From positions 109,076-173,075 of the forward strand of contig CANKXX010000004.1 of NCBI GenBank assembly GCA_947487835.1: a stretch of 64,000 bases of DNA. The letters run 5' to 3'. The DNA comes from an uncultured Microbacteriaceae bacterium (GTDB lineage Bacteria; Actinomycetota; Actinomycetes; Actinomycetales; Microbacteriaceae). Made by a program: the position numbers and the translations under genes. Each line of letters starts with the position of its first letter. Position 1 is the stretch's first letter. This document shows positions 43,274 to 51,591 of the stretch, one piece after another. Below the pieces are notes generated by a model, which saw nothing but the letters and a program-made list of their open reading frames with translations, searched no databases and was not told where the DNA came from.

Positions 43274-44965
43274 ATGGATGCCATGACAGATCGAGCCAGC
43301 GCCCCCACTCCCACGGTCACGGAGGCCGTCGCCGACGTCGTCATGCGGAACAGCCCCGTCGTCTTCGGACTGATGGGCAACGGCAACGCCCACTTCATGG
43401 CCGCCCTCACCGGGCGCGGCCACCGGGTCGTGGCGGTGCGGCACGAGACCGCCTCCGTCATCGCCGCGCACAGCTACGTGCTCGCGGGCGGAGCGGTCGC
43501 CGCCGCGACGGCGACCTACGGCGCCGGGTTCACCAACCTCCTCACCTCCCTCGCCGAGGCCCGACTCGCCCGGATGCCCGCGGTGGTCGTCGTGGGTGAC
43601 GCGCCCCGCTCGGGGCTCCGCCCCCAGGACATCGACCAGGTCGGCGCGGCGGCCGCGGTCCACGTGCACACCCTCGTCGTCGACACCGCGAACGCCACCG
43701 CGCAGACCGAGCTCGCCTACGCGATCGCGCGCCGCGACCGCGTCCCCGTCATCCTCGCGATCCCTTACGACCTCGTCGACGCGCCCGTGACCGCCGCGGA
43801 CGACGTGACGGCCCCCGAGCCGGACGCCGTGCTGCGGCCGCGCGAGCTGCCCGCCGCTCCCGCCGTGCTCCCCGGGGTCGCTGCTGACGCCGCCACTCGC
43901 CTCGTGACCGCCGAGCGTCCCCTCGTGCTGGCCGGCCACGGCGCCGTGCTCGCCGGGGCCGGTGAGCCCCTGCGGGAGCTCGGCGACCGGGTCGGCGCAC
44001 TGTTCGCCACCTCGCTCATGGCGCACGGGCTGTTCGCCTCACCCTGGGACATCGGCATCGCGGGCGGCTTCTCGACGGAGGGGGCCGCCGCGCTCATCGG
44101 CGAGGCCGACGTCGTGCTCGTCGTCGGGGCGAGCCTGAACCTCTACCAGATGCGCTACAACGGCTTGCTCGCCGAGGACGCCCACGTGATCCAGGTCGAC
44201 ACCCTCGCCTCGGCGACCCACGCCCGCGTCGACCAGTTCCACCGCGCCGACGCGGAGGAGTTCGCCCGCGCCGTGCTCGCGGCCCTGCCCGGTGCCGCCC
44301 GGCCGGGCTGGCGCGCGGCCGCTTCCCTGCCTGTCGGCACGGCCGAGGAGTTCCCGGAGCGCGCGCCCGACGGCCTGCTCGATCCGCGTGCCGTCATGGT
44401 CGCGCTCGACGAGATCCTGCCGGACGCGCGGACGGTCACCCAGGACAACGGTCACTACATGGGCTGGGCGCCGCGCCACCTGCGTGCCCCGGACCCGCAG
44501 GCGATGCTCCTCCCCGGCCTCGCCCTCCAGTGCATCGGCCTGGGCATGGGGTCGCTGCTCGGCATCGCCGAGGTGCGCTCCGACCGCCTGCCCGTGCTGG
44601 TCACCGGCGACGGGGGTCTGCTCATGGCGCTCAGCGAGCTCGACACCGTCGTGCGCGAGCTCCCCTCGGCGCTGATCGTCGTGATGAACGACGCCGCGTA
44701 CAGCATGGAGGTGCACCAGTACGGCGTGCGCGGACTCGACGTGTCGGCGATGACCTTCGCCCGGGTCGACTTCGCGGCCCTCGGGCGCGCCATGGGCGCC
44801 CAGGGCGCGCGCATCGAGTCGCTGGCCGACCTCGACGCGGTGCGCTCCTGGATCGCCGCGGGCGCCCGCGGCGTGTTCATCGCCGACGTCGTGATCTCGC
44901 CCGCGGTCGTCGCCGACTGGCTGCGGATTAGCAACCGCTACAACGGAGTGCCGGTCCCGGACTGA
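43274..44965 (+). CDS. ThDP-dependent 2-oxoacid decarboxylase/lyase (acetolactate-synthase family)
   Basis: 563 residues. The N-terminal PYR domain has the catalytic Glu58 in RHETASV. The middle TPP_enzyme_M domain follows, and the C-terminal PP domain carries GDGG (445-448) through NDAAY (Asn472), the ThDP-magnesium motif. The middle domain lacks an obvious FAD segment, which favours a decarboxylase or carboligase (benzoylformate- or sulfopyruvate-decarboxylase-like) over acetolactate synthase. Next to the FMN enzyme it would use the 2-oxoacid made there. Start ATG 43274; the ATG at 43283 is also possible. No ribosome site is clear. Confidence 0.9.
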   Translation: MDAMTDRASAPTPTVTEAVADVVMRNSPVVFGLMGNGNAHFMAALTGRGHRVVAVRHETASVIAAHSYVLAGGAVAAATATYGAGFTNLLTSLAEARLARMPAVVVVGDAPRSGLRPQDIDQVGAAAAVHVHTLVVDTANATAQTELAYAIARRDRVPVILAIPYDLVDAPVTAADDVTAPEPDAVLRPRELPAAPAVLPGVAADAATRLVTAERPLVLAGHGAVLAGAGEPLRELGDRVGALFATSLMAHGLFASPWDIGIAGGFSTEGAAALIGEADVVLVVGASLNLYQMRYNGLLAEDAHVIQVDTLASATHARVDQFHRADAEEFARAVLAALPGAARPGWRAAASLPVGTAEEFPERAPDGLLDPRAVMVALDEILPDARTVTQDNGHYMGWAPRHLRAPDPQAMLLPGLALQCIGLGMGSLLGIAEVRSDRLPVLVTGDGGLLMALSELDTVVRELPSALIVVMNDAAYSMEVHQYGVRGLDVSAMTFARVDFAALGRAMGAQGARIESLADLDAVRSWIAAGARGVFIADVVISPAVVADWLRISNRYNGVPVPD

Positions 44966-44983
44966 GCGGGCGCGGTGAATCCG

Positions 44984-45076
44984 TCAACACCCTTCCGGCA
45001 GCTGCTCGGCGAGCACCGCCACCCCCACCCCGAGAACCATCGAGGCCGCGAACAGGTACCGGCTCCATGCAGTCAT
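44984..45076 (-). CDS. 30-residue hydrophobic peptide, possible leaderless small protein
   Basis: An ATG at 45076 opens a 30-codon frame with a central membrane helix (YLFAASMVLGVGVAVLA). TACTCT (45088-45083) lies 6 bases before the ATG, fitting a leaderless start. There is no ribosome site and no known family. Chance cannot be excluded for a frame this short. Confidence 0.35.
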   Translation of the reverse strand: MTAWSRYLFAASMVLGVGVAVLAEQLPEGC

Positions 45077-45118
45077 GAGCACAGAGTAACGTCGGCGAAG
45101 ACCCGCCCCACCGAGTAC

Positions 45119-45124
45119 TTGACA
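45119..45124 (+). promoter_or_regulatory. -35-like box of the gene at 45172
   Basis: An exact TTGACA, rare in this window, 48 bases ahead of the start. The matching -10 is poor (CCTGTC after 17 bases), so this is a weak call. Confidence 0.25.
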
Positions 45125-45171
45125 CGTCGCGGCTCAGGAAGCCTGTCACCTCCTTTGATTGACTTGTGTCC

Positions 45172-45669
45172 ATGGACCCCCTCGTCAACGCCAGCCTTCC
45201 TACCGGCAAGGACGCCGCAGCAGTGATGCGCGGGCGGTGGCACGTTCGCGCGAGCACGTCTCGAAAGTGGCTCTCCGGCGCCCGGGATGCCCCTGTTGCC
45301 GGTTTCGAGACGGCCACAGAGCACCCGTTCGCCCTCGAGAGCAGCCTCTCCTGGATCACCCTTCGCGGAGACCTGCAGCACAACGTCGGCACCAGTACGG
45401 CACGGGGCGCCTGGTTCGTATGGCGACTCCATGGTCCCTGGTACCGGCGATCCACGATCCGATGGAAGCTCCTGGGAGTCAGCGAGGACGGAGACATCGT
45501 CGCCGTGCGCTTCAACTCGGTCTTCGGGCACTCGGGAGCGGACATCCTCGTCCGTGACGGCGTGGAACCCCGCCTCCGGACGATCGTCAGCAGCGACCCA
45601 TACCGATTCGGCCTGACGTCCAAGGAGCTGGCGTCACTCGAATGGCTTGCGCCCACCGAGGGTCGGTGA
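45172..45669 (+). CDS. protein of unknown function
   Basis: 165 residues, soluble, with no signal peptide or membrane helix. The sequence is rich in Trp (RGRWHVRAST, FVWRLHGPWYRR, WKLLGV), suggesting a beta-rich ligand-binding fold. No family recognised. Lower GC bias at third positions than its neighbours could mean recent acquisition or weak expression. An in-frame GTG at 45166 is an alternative start. It is convergent with the carotenoid genes. Confidence 0.55.
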   Translation: MDPLVNASLPTGKDAAAVMRGRWHVRASTSRKWLSGARDAPVAGFETATEHPFALESSLSWITLRGDLQHNVGTSTARGAWFVWRLHGPWYRRSTIRWKLLGVSEDGDIVAVRFNSVFGHSGADILVRDGVEPRLRTIVSSDPYRFGLTSKELASLEWLAPTEGR

Positions 45670-45747
45670 CCCACGACAGCGGCGAACCGTCTCGACAGCG
45701 CGCCGCGATGCGGGCTGCGCCGTAGCGACGCTCTCGACGCTCCCGCG

Positions 45748-47181
45748 TCAGGCCGGAGTCGACTTCAGCAGCCGGGTCACCGCGATCATCGCTCCGCCCA
45801 CCACCGCCGGGATGCCGCCGCCGGGGTGCACCGACGCGCCGACCCGCCATAGCCAGGGCCGCCAGGGGTCGTTGTACGAGGGGCGGTGGAAGGGTCCGCT
45901 CTGCCACGGCGGACGTGCCGCCCCGTAGAGCGCGCCGTGTGGTTCGCCGCCCCCGCCGTAGTACTGCGGATCGAGCACCGTCTGCTCGTCGAGGAGGTCG
46001 GTGAGGGGCCCGTCGAGCCCCAAGGCCACCGAGACGCGGTCGACCTCGCGCCGCACGAAGGGGTGCTCCACCGTGTAGCGACCGCCGTCGGCGGGAGCGG
46101 TGAGCAGGATGCCGACGGTGCTGCGCGGGTTCGGGTACACCTCGCCCCGGCGGTACTGGTTCACGAACACCATGGTGTCCGCCGGCTCGTCACCCGCCTC
46201 GAGGCTGCGGTGCAGCGCGGCGGGCTTCGTCGGCAGCACCACGCTGTGCGTCGCGATCTCCGCTGGCAACTCCTCCCGCAGCACGCCGTACACCGCGATG
46301 GCCGAGCAGGAGAGGGTGCGGGGGCGCAGGCGGGGAAGCGTCGGCATCCGGGAGGGACCGACCAGCGTGGCCAGGCGGTCGGCATCCACGGCGCTGACGA
46401 CGAGATCGGCGGAATAGCGCCCGACGGCGGTGGTGACCGACCCGCGCTCGATGCGGGTGACGGCCTCGCCGGTGCGCACCTCGACCCCGGCCGCCTCGGC
46501 CAGCCGACCCAGCGCGAGCACGATCTCGTACACGCCACCGCGCGGCACCCAGGCGCCGGTCTCCGCCATGATCGCCGGCATGCTCGCGTAGAGGGCCGGG
46601 GTGCGGGAGGGCGAGACGCCCGCGTTGAGGGTGTGGATCGCGATGATCTCGCGCAGCCCGTCCGGCAACCACGGCAGGCTGTCGAGGTAGGCGCGCGTGG
46701 TGAGGCGCGAGCCGTAGACGGCAAGCAGCCGCCGCAGCGCCGGGAGAGCGGCCCGGTCGAGGGGGTCGGCGAGCAGCAGCTCGGTCACGTCGTCGGCGAG
46801 GGGCGCGTGCAGGTCGGAGAACCGTCGCCAGGCGGGGTACCAGGGGTGGTCGGGCGCCACCGGCAGGGAGGTCTCCTCGCCGTCGTAGTAGTAGCGGCCC
46901 ACCTCGGGCATCCGCACCAGGTCGAGCCGGCCGTCGTCGCGGGTGCGATCGGCGGCGCGCCCGCCGTCGCCGAGTCGCCGCAGAAGCTCGTCCCACACCT
47001 TGGGGAACGTCACCAGCGACGGCCCGGTGTCGATGCGGTCCTCCCTCAGCAGGATGCGACGGCTCTTGCCGCCGAGCTCGGTGGAGGCTTCGAGCAGGGT
47101 CACGCGGTGGCCGGCGTGCGCGAGCAGCGCGGAGGCGGTGAGCCCGCCCATCCCGCCGCCGACCACGACGATGCGGCTCAC
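45748..47181 (-). CDS. CrtI-like FAD-dependent carotenoid oxidoreductase
   Basis: 477 residues. The N-terminal dinucleotide-binding motif VVGGGMGGLTAS with GGKSRR about 40 residues on, and the C-terminal FAD segment GASVHPGGGIPAVVGGA, are hallmarks of phytoene-desaturase/isomerase/ketolase-type enzymes. It could desaturate, hydroxylate or isomerise a carotenoid. The GTG at 47181 overlaps the stop of the UbiA gene (GTGA), so the two are co-translated. Neither phytoene synthase nor GGPP synthase is nearby; those genes must be elsewhere if this is a carotenoid pathway. Confidence 0.88.
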   Translation of the reverse strand: MSRIVVVGGGMGGLTASALLAHAGHRVTLLEASTELGGKSRRILLREDRIDTGPSLVTFPKVWDELLRRLGDGGRAADRTRDDGRLDLVRMPEVGRYYYDGEETSLPVAPDHPWYPAWRRFSDLHAPLADDVTELLLADPLDRAALPALRRLLAVYGSRLTTRAYLDSLPWLPDGLREIIAIHTLNAGVSPSRTPALYASMPAIMAETGAWVPRGGVYEIVLALGRLAEAAGVEVRTGEAVTRIERGSVTTAVGRYSADLVVSAVDADRLATLVGPSRMPTLPRLRPRTLSCSAIAVYGVLREELPAEIATHSVVLPTKPAALHRSLEAGDEPADTMVFVNQYRRGEVYPNPRSTVGILLTAPADGGRYTVEHPFVRREVDRVSVALGLDGPLTDLLDEQTVLDPQYYGGGGEPHGALYGAARPPWQSGPFHRPSYNDPWRPWLWRVGASVHPGGGIPAVVGGAMIAVTRLLKSTPA

Positions 47182-48074
47182 GGGTAGCCCACCAGCACGA
47201 TCGAGACGATGAGCAGCACCCCGGCGAACGACCCCGCGATGTACGGGAAGGCGACCGACAGGCGGTAGAGGCGGTGACCGGTCCCCGGCGTCGGGTCGCG
47301 CAGCAGGCACACCACGAGGATGCCGGCGATCAGAAGGCTGACGGCCGCCACGGGCACGCTCACCACGGCGAACAGCGCCGTCGAGACGATCCACCAGGCC
47401 CCGCTCCACAGGGCAGTCCCGCGCGGACCGAGTCGCACCGCGGTGGTGGTGATGCCCGCGTCGCGGTCCTCCACGATGTCCTGCACCGCATCGAAGGCAT
47501 GCTTGGCCACGCTCCAGGCCATGAGACCGAGGGCGGCGGGCCAGACCGGCGTCACCTCGAGGGCCGCCGGCACGATCACCAGCGGCAGCGCGTAGGCCGC
47601 GTTGCTCAGCGAGTCGAGGAAGGGCCGCGCCTTGAAGCGCAGCGGGGGCGCGGAGTAGAAGACGAACACGCCCGCGTAGAGCAGGATCACCGCGTTCGCG
47701 AGCGGCGGCAGCACGAGGAGGAAGTAGACGAGGAACGGGAGATTGACGGCCGCGACAGCCCAGGCGATGAGCCGCACCTCGGACTGCCGGATCCTGGCGC
47801 CCTCGATGGAGCCCTTGCGGGGGTTGGCCGCATCCGTGTCCTGGTCGTAGATGTCGTTGACACCGTAGATGAGCAGGTTGAACGGCAGGGTGAGCCACAG
47901 GATGACCGGCAGTGCCCGCAGGTCGAACAGCGCGCCGGTGAGCCACACGGCCACGAGGCCGGATCCGATGGTGTTGATCCACAGCACCGGGCGCGAGATG
48001 AGCACGAGGCGGCGCACGGCCACGCCCATTCCCGACAGCGCGGTGCGCGACATCCGCTCACTGCCATCGGTCAC
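47178..48074 (-). CDS. UbiA-family prenyltransferase, probably lycopene elongase-like
   Basis: 298 residues with 8-9 membrane helices. The first Asp-rich motif is NDIYDQDTD (73-81) and the second DIVEDRDAG (199-207), both needed to bind prenyl diphosphate and magnesium. The layout and the neighbouring CrtI-like gene fit CrtEb-type lycopene elongases that add C5 units in C50 carotenoid synthesis; a quinone or chlorophyll prenyltransferase is the alternative. The GTG at 48074 is chosen because TACGCT (48087-48082) stands 7 bases before it without a ribosome site, as in leaderless genes; GTG 48080 is also in frame. Confidence 0.82.
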   Translation of the reverse strand: MTDGSERMSRTALSGMGVAVRRLVLISRPVLWINTIGSGLVAVWLTGALFDLRALPVILWLTLPFNLLIYGVNDIYDQDTDAANPRKGSIEGARIRQSEVRLIAWAVAAVNLPFLVYFLLVLPPLANAVILLYAGVFVFYSAPPLRFKARPFLDSLSNAAYALPLVIVPAALEVTPVWPAALGLMAWSVAKHAFDAVQDIVEDRDAGITTTAVRLGPRGTALWSGAWWIVSTALFAVVSVPVAAVSLLIAGILVVCLLRDPTPGTGHRLYRLSVAFPYIAGSFAGVLLIVSIVLVGYP

Positions 48075-48081
48075 GTGCACG

Positions 48082-48087
48082 AGCGTA
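48082..48087 (-). promoter_or_regulatory. -10 box of the UbiA/CrtI operon
   Basis: TACGCT on the minus strand, 7 bases before the chosen GTG. The divergent glycosyltransferase starts 50 bases to the right, so both promoters share about 60 bases. Confidence 0.45.
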
Positions 48088-48136
48088 CCGGGCTCACATG
48101 GACGCCGGCCGCACAGCTTCCCGCCACACTGGGTGG

Positions 48137-49333
48137 ATGCGCATGATGTTGCTCACCGCCGGCACCAGGGGCGACGTGGAGCCCTTCGCGGCCCTGGCGC
48201 GACATGCCGCATCCCGTGGTCACGAGGTGCGGCTGGCTCTGCCCGACGACGCGGTCGCGCCCGAGGGGGTGGACAGCGTGGGTCTGGGCCTGGACGCGCA
48301 GCGGGTGCTCTCCCCCGCCGGTCGTACCCCCTGGGCTCTGGCACGCCACGTGCGCTCGGAGGTGCGCCCCGCAATGCGGCGGATGCTCGCCGCCGCGGTG
48401 CGCGAGACGGTCGCCTTCGACCCCGACGTGGTGGTGCACCACTCCCTCATCCTCAGCGCGCCGATGGTGGCCGACTCGCTCGGCGTGCCCCGCGTGCTGG
48501 TGGAGTTCGCGCCGGTGGCCACCCCCAGCATCCGCTTCCCCGCCGCCGGCGGTCCCACTGCCACCCGCGACCTCGGCGCGTACAATCGCGCCACCTACGC
48601 CGTGCCGCGCAGCGCCGCACGCCTCTTCAACGGCGACGTGGCGCGCGCCGCGGCCGAGCTGCCGAGCGGTCGTCGTCCCGCCTGGCGCTCGCCGTCGCGC
48701 GCGACGCTCATGGCCGTGAGCCCGACGCTGCTGCCACGGCCCCACGACTGGCCGGAGCGGGTGCACCAGACGGGGGCCTGGTACGAGCAGGCGCCGGCGG
48801 CGTCCCCCGACCCGGTCGTCGCCGACTTCCTCGGCGCCGGACCCTTCCTCGTCGCCTCGTTCGGCTCCATGTCGACCGGGGATCCGTCGGCCCGCGGGCG
48901 CGCGATCGTCACGGCCGCGCGCTCCCACGGCCTGCGGGTGCTGCTCGTCACCGGGTGGGGTGGGCTTGCGCTGCCGGAGGAGTGCCGCGGCCCCGACGTG
49001 CTCGTGGTGCGGTCGGCGCCGTTCGATGCGGTACTGCCGGGCGCGGCGCTCGCCGTGCACCACGGCGGGGCCGGCACCTCTCACGCCGTCGCCCGGGCCG
49101 GCGTGCCCGCCGTCGTCGTGCCCGTCACCGCCGACCAGCCGTTCTGGGGTGCCCAGCTGCACCGACAGGGGATGGCCGCCGCCCCGATCCCGCTGCGCAA
49201 CCTGTCGGTCGACGCCCTCGTGCCCGCGATGGGCGACGCCCTGTCCCGTCGCGAGCGGGCGGCCGAGGTGGGCCGGCTCATGCGGCGGGAGCCCGGGGTG
49301 CAGGGGGCGCTCGACGTGCTCGAGTCCCTCTGA
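48137..49333 (+). CDS. GT1/MGT-type glycosyltransferase
   Basis: 398 residues with two Rossmann lobes. N-terminal LLTAGTRGDVEPFAALA binds the acceptor side and the C-terminal HHGGAGTSHAVARAGVPAVVVPVTADQPFWG is the UDP-sugar signature of sterol and carotenoid glucosyltransferases and macrolide transferases. Given the divergent UbiA/CrtI genes it may glucosylate a hydroxylated carotenoid (CrtX-like). ATG 48137 is chosen; an upstream in-frame ATG (48098) would add 13 non-conserved residues. CACACT lies 6 bases before the ATG, another possible leaderless start. Confidence 0.88.
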   Translation: MRMMLLTAGTRGDVEPFAALARHAASRGHEVRLALPDDAVAPEGVDSVGLGLDAQRVLSPAGRTPWALARHVRSEVRPAMRRMLAAAVRETVAFDPDVVVHHSLILSAPMVADSLGVPRVLVEFAPVATPSIRFPAAGGPTATRDLGAYNRATYAVPRSAARLFNGDVARAAAELPSGRRPAWRSPSRATLMAVSPTLLPRPHDWPERVHQTGAWYEQAPAASPDPVVADFLGAGPFLVASFGSMSTGDPSARGRAIVTAARSHGLRVLLVTGWGGLALPEECRGPDVLVVRSAPFDAVLPGAALAVHHGGAGTSHAVARAGVPAVVVPVTADQPFWGAQLHRQGMAAAPIPLRNLSVDALVPAMGDALSRRERAAEVGRLMRREPGVQGALDVLESL

Positions 49334-49385
49334 GCCGTACGCCGCGGCGCTCTACCGCCGCCTGCCGGCGCGGCGCCTGCGGGCG

Positions 49386-50336
49386 CTACGTCTGCCGGGG
49401 GGTGGTGTCGGAACCCCATGCCACGCCGAGTGCGAACAGCGTCGATACGCCGTAGTGCGCCATCGCGTCGGCCATTCGGCGTCGCCCGGTCCGGGGATTG
49501 ATACCCACCTGACGGGACGCGGTATCGAGCGTGATGCCCTGCCGCATCAGCTTGAGCAGCGGTACCCAGGTGGCGTTCTCCGAGATCTCCGCAGGTCGAG
49601 CCTGTCGCCACAGCCCCTCGAAGTACTCCCGAGCCATCCCTGCGAGAGGTTCGCTCCGCACCCCGATGACGCTGGTCGGGCGGCCCTCCCCCCATTTCAG
49701 CGGAACCGCGAGATAGTCGCCGTCGACCCAGAACCAGCTCCACGGGGCATCCAACAGGCGGAACTCGGCGCCGGCGGCACGAAAGTGCTGCATGCGCAGG
49801 ATCGCCGCGGAATCATCGGCTGCCCATGTCGGCATGATGACCCTGACGGCATCCTTGGCCGCCAGAGCGCGACCGAACCGTTCGGCACGCTCGAGGGACG
49901 TGGTCAGGAATCGGTCGACCTCCGGCAGCACCGCGTACAACGTGCCGCCGTCCTGCCGTACCGTGTCGAACCAGAGGTCCTCGCTGGCGTGCCGGCCATG
50001 GCGGGTGAACACCGGAACGGCGTCGGCCGACGTCTCCCCCACCGACCAGTGCCGCAGCATCTCAGGCAGCTCGACGACGATCTGCTCGAGCGCCGACAGG
50101 GCCTCCCGGGAGCTGGAACGCAACTCGGCTGCGCGGCGCGAGACAGCCTGGGCCGCCCAGAACGCCGGATCCGTGTAGATCAACTGATCGCCCTCACCAC
50201 CGAGCAGACCCTGCTCCCGAAGGCTGTCGACCGCCGAGCGTGCTGCATCCGCGCTCAGATGCGACAGCGTGGCCAACTCGGTGAGCGTCGCGGGACGCCC
50301 TCGATAGATGACAGCGAGAAGAGTGTCGTCGTGCAT
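49386..50336 (-). CDS. TrmB-like helix-turn-helix regulator with C-terminal LuxR-type HTH
   Basis: 316 residues. A winged helix-turn-helix occupies about 1-75 (LTELATLSHLSADAARSAVDSLREQGLL). The middle region (about 85-245) resembles the phospholipase-D-like sensor of TrmB proteins. The C-terminus LLKLMRQGITLDTASRQVGINPRTGRRRMADAMAHYGV is a second DNA-binding segment of LuxR type. ATG 50336 is preceded by GGAGGG. The ligand and targets are unknown. It is convergent with the glycosyltransferase. Confidence 0.82.
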   Translation of the reverse strand: MHDDTLLAVIYRGRPATLTELATLSHLSADAARSAVDSLREQGLLGGEGDQLIYTDPAFWAAQAVSRRAAELRSSSREALSALEQIVVELPEMLRHWSVGETSADAVPVFTRHGRHASEDLWFDTVRQDGGTLYAVLPEVDRFLTTSLERAERFGRALAAKDAVRVIMPTWAADDSAAILRMQHFRAAGAEFRLLDAPWSWFWVDGDYLAVPLKWGEGRPTSVIGVRSEPLAGMAREYFEGLWRQARPAEISENATWVPLLKLMRQGITLDTASRQVGINPRTGRRRMADAMAHYGVSTLFALGVAWGSDTTPRQT

Positions 50337-50474
50337 CCTGGCCCTCCGGCTGATCCCCTGCATCGATCTCGGCGGCTCCACATGCACCTGGCGCCATCCT
50401 GCCGGTGGCGGTTACCGACCGCAACTCCGACTCCTCATGAGGCTTCCACGGTGCCGACCGCCAGGACGAGACGG

Positions 50475-50516
50475 ACAGCGCCCCGCCCGGGTGGGGGAAC
50501 CTGGGCGGGGCGCTGT
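50475..50516. terminator. very stable hairpin
   Basis: Perfect 14-base GC-rich stem (50475-50488 with 50503-50516) and 14-base loop. No gene of either strand ends beside it, since the flanking TrmB-like gene starts here; it may therefore belong to an unannotated RNA. Confidence 0.55.
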
Positions 50517-50785
50517 CCTCGGGGGGATGGCGGGAAGCGGGAACCGAGAGGTGGGCGAAGGCCCGCACCTGGGTGAATGCGGGCCGGCCCGGACCAGACA
50601 GGCCGCCGCACGGGAGCGGGAACCCCCTCGCCAGCACGCGTGCCCGCTCGATCCGAGGACTGGATCTCACCTCATGGCCGGTTCAGCTGACCACCGCGCT
50701 CAGTGTGACGGGCAGCCCAGAGAGTCGACAAGATCCTCTTCAGGCCACGTCCGGAAGAGGACATCGGCCCCGGTTCCGACACCGA

Positions 50786-50809
50786 GGCGGGCTCACGCAC
50801 GAGCCCGCC
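50786..50809 (-). terminator. terminator of the GNAT gene
   Basis: Perfect 9-base stem GGCGGGCTC/GAGCCCGCC with a 6-base loop, 12 bases past the GNAT stop on the minus strand. Confidence 0.75.
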
Positions 50810-50820
50810 TTCCCGGGCAA

Positions 50821-51435
50821 TCAGGTGCTGCATGCTTCTTCGTCAGGCAGGCGCAATGGCCATTCTCGTGGCAGGGCAGCGAACCACAGGACGTCGTATC
50901 GCTGTCCCTGCCAAACGCTGTGTGCACGCATCGTTCCCTCGTACCCGAACCCAGCTCGGCGAGCCACAGCGATTGACCCCTCATTCCCCGCGACGACCGT
51001 CAGGAAGACCCGAGCGGCTCCCAGGTCGAACAGCCACCGCGTGAGGAGGATCGCCGCTCGAGTCGCGAAGCCGCGCCCTCTCCCAGCCGGCGCGATCCAA
51101 TAACCGAACTGCGCCACGTCCTCAGCGGTCCAGTCGTCGACGCCACATGCGCCGACCAGTTGGCCGGACGTCGCGTCCTGTACCGCGAACGCAACAGAGG
51201 GTCTCCCGGTCTCAGCGAACGCTCGCCAGTTCGACACGAACTCGTCGATGACCGCCTCGGCATCCCTGATCGACAACGGCGGAGCTGGATGCCCTAACCG
51301 GTCGTGGCTACCGTTGTAGCGTCGGATCTCCGGGTCGGCGTGCGCTTCCGCCATGAACCAGGCGTCGTCTCGCGACCATGGCCGGAGGGTGACCACGCCG
51401 TCGGAGAGCGTGACGACTGGACTACCGTCGGGCAT
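50821..51435 (-). CDS. GNAT acetyltransferase, RimJ/RimL type
   Basis: 204 residues with the GNAT fold. The acetyl-CoA loop is in APAGRGRGFATRA, followed by NEGSIAVARRAGFGYEG, the usual RimJ/RimL pattern. The N-terminus LRPWSRDDAWFMAEAHADPEI is also typical. Substrate could be a ribosomal protein N-terminus, an amino acid or a toxin. The ATG at 51435 follows GAAGGA at 11 bases. It appears monocistronic with its own terminator at 50786. Confidence 0.9.
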   Translation of the reverse strand: MPDGSPVVTLSDGVVTLRPWSRDDAWFMAEAHADPEIRRYNGSHDRLGHPAPPLSIRDAEAVIDEFVSNWRAFAETGRPSVAFAVQDATSGQLVGACGVDDWTAEDVAQFGYWIAPAGRGRGFATRAAILLTRWLFDLGAARVFLTVVAGNEGSIAVARRAGFGYEGTMRAHSVWQGQRYDVLWFAALPREWPLRLPDEEACST

Positions 51436-51591
51436 GTGACGCTCGGTCCTTCGCTGTGGTGGCTGATCCGGTCAGCATCCCATACCTCACGGCGAGCAGG
51501 TTCCGGGTCACACGGGGCGGACACTGCTCAGCACCAACCGCACGGCACCTCGGCGGGATGGAGCGAGCGAGGGTCGGGTTCTCGAGGTCGA

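Larger units (their letters stand above)
50337..50820. other. 484-base intergenic region with several hairpins, no gene seen
   Basis: Hairpins: 14-base perfect stem 50475-50488 / 50503-50516; 8-base 50560-50567 / 50578-50585; 7-base 50735-50741 / 50754-50760; 9-base 50786-50794 / 50801-50809. Open frames here lack codon bias and family signatures. It is long for a gap in this window and could encode a small RNA. Confidence 0.6.

Noticed and set aside
50573..51103. 176-codon plus-strand frame over the gap and GNAT gene
   Set aside because: Rich in Arg, Pro and Ser without any family signature; overlaps a convincing GNAT gene on the other strand.
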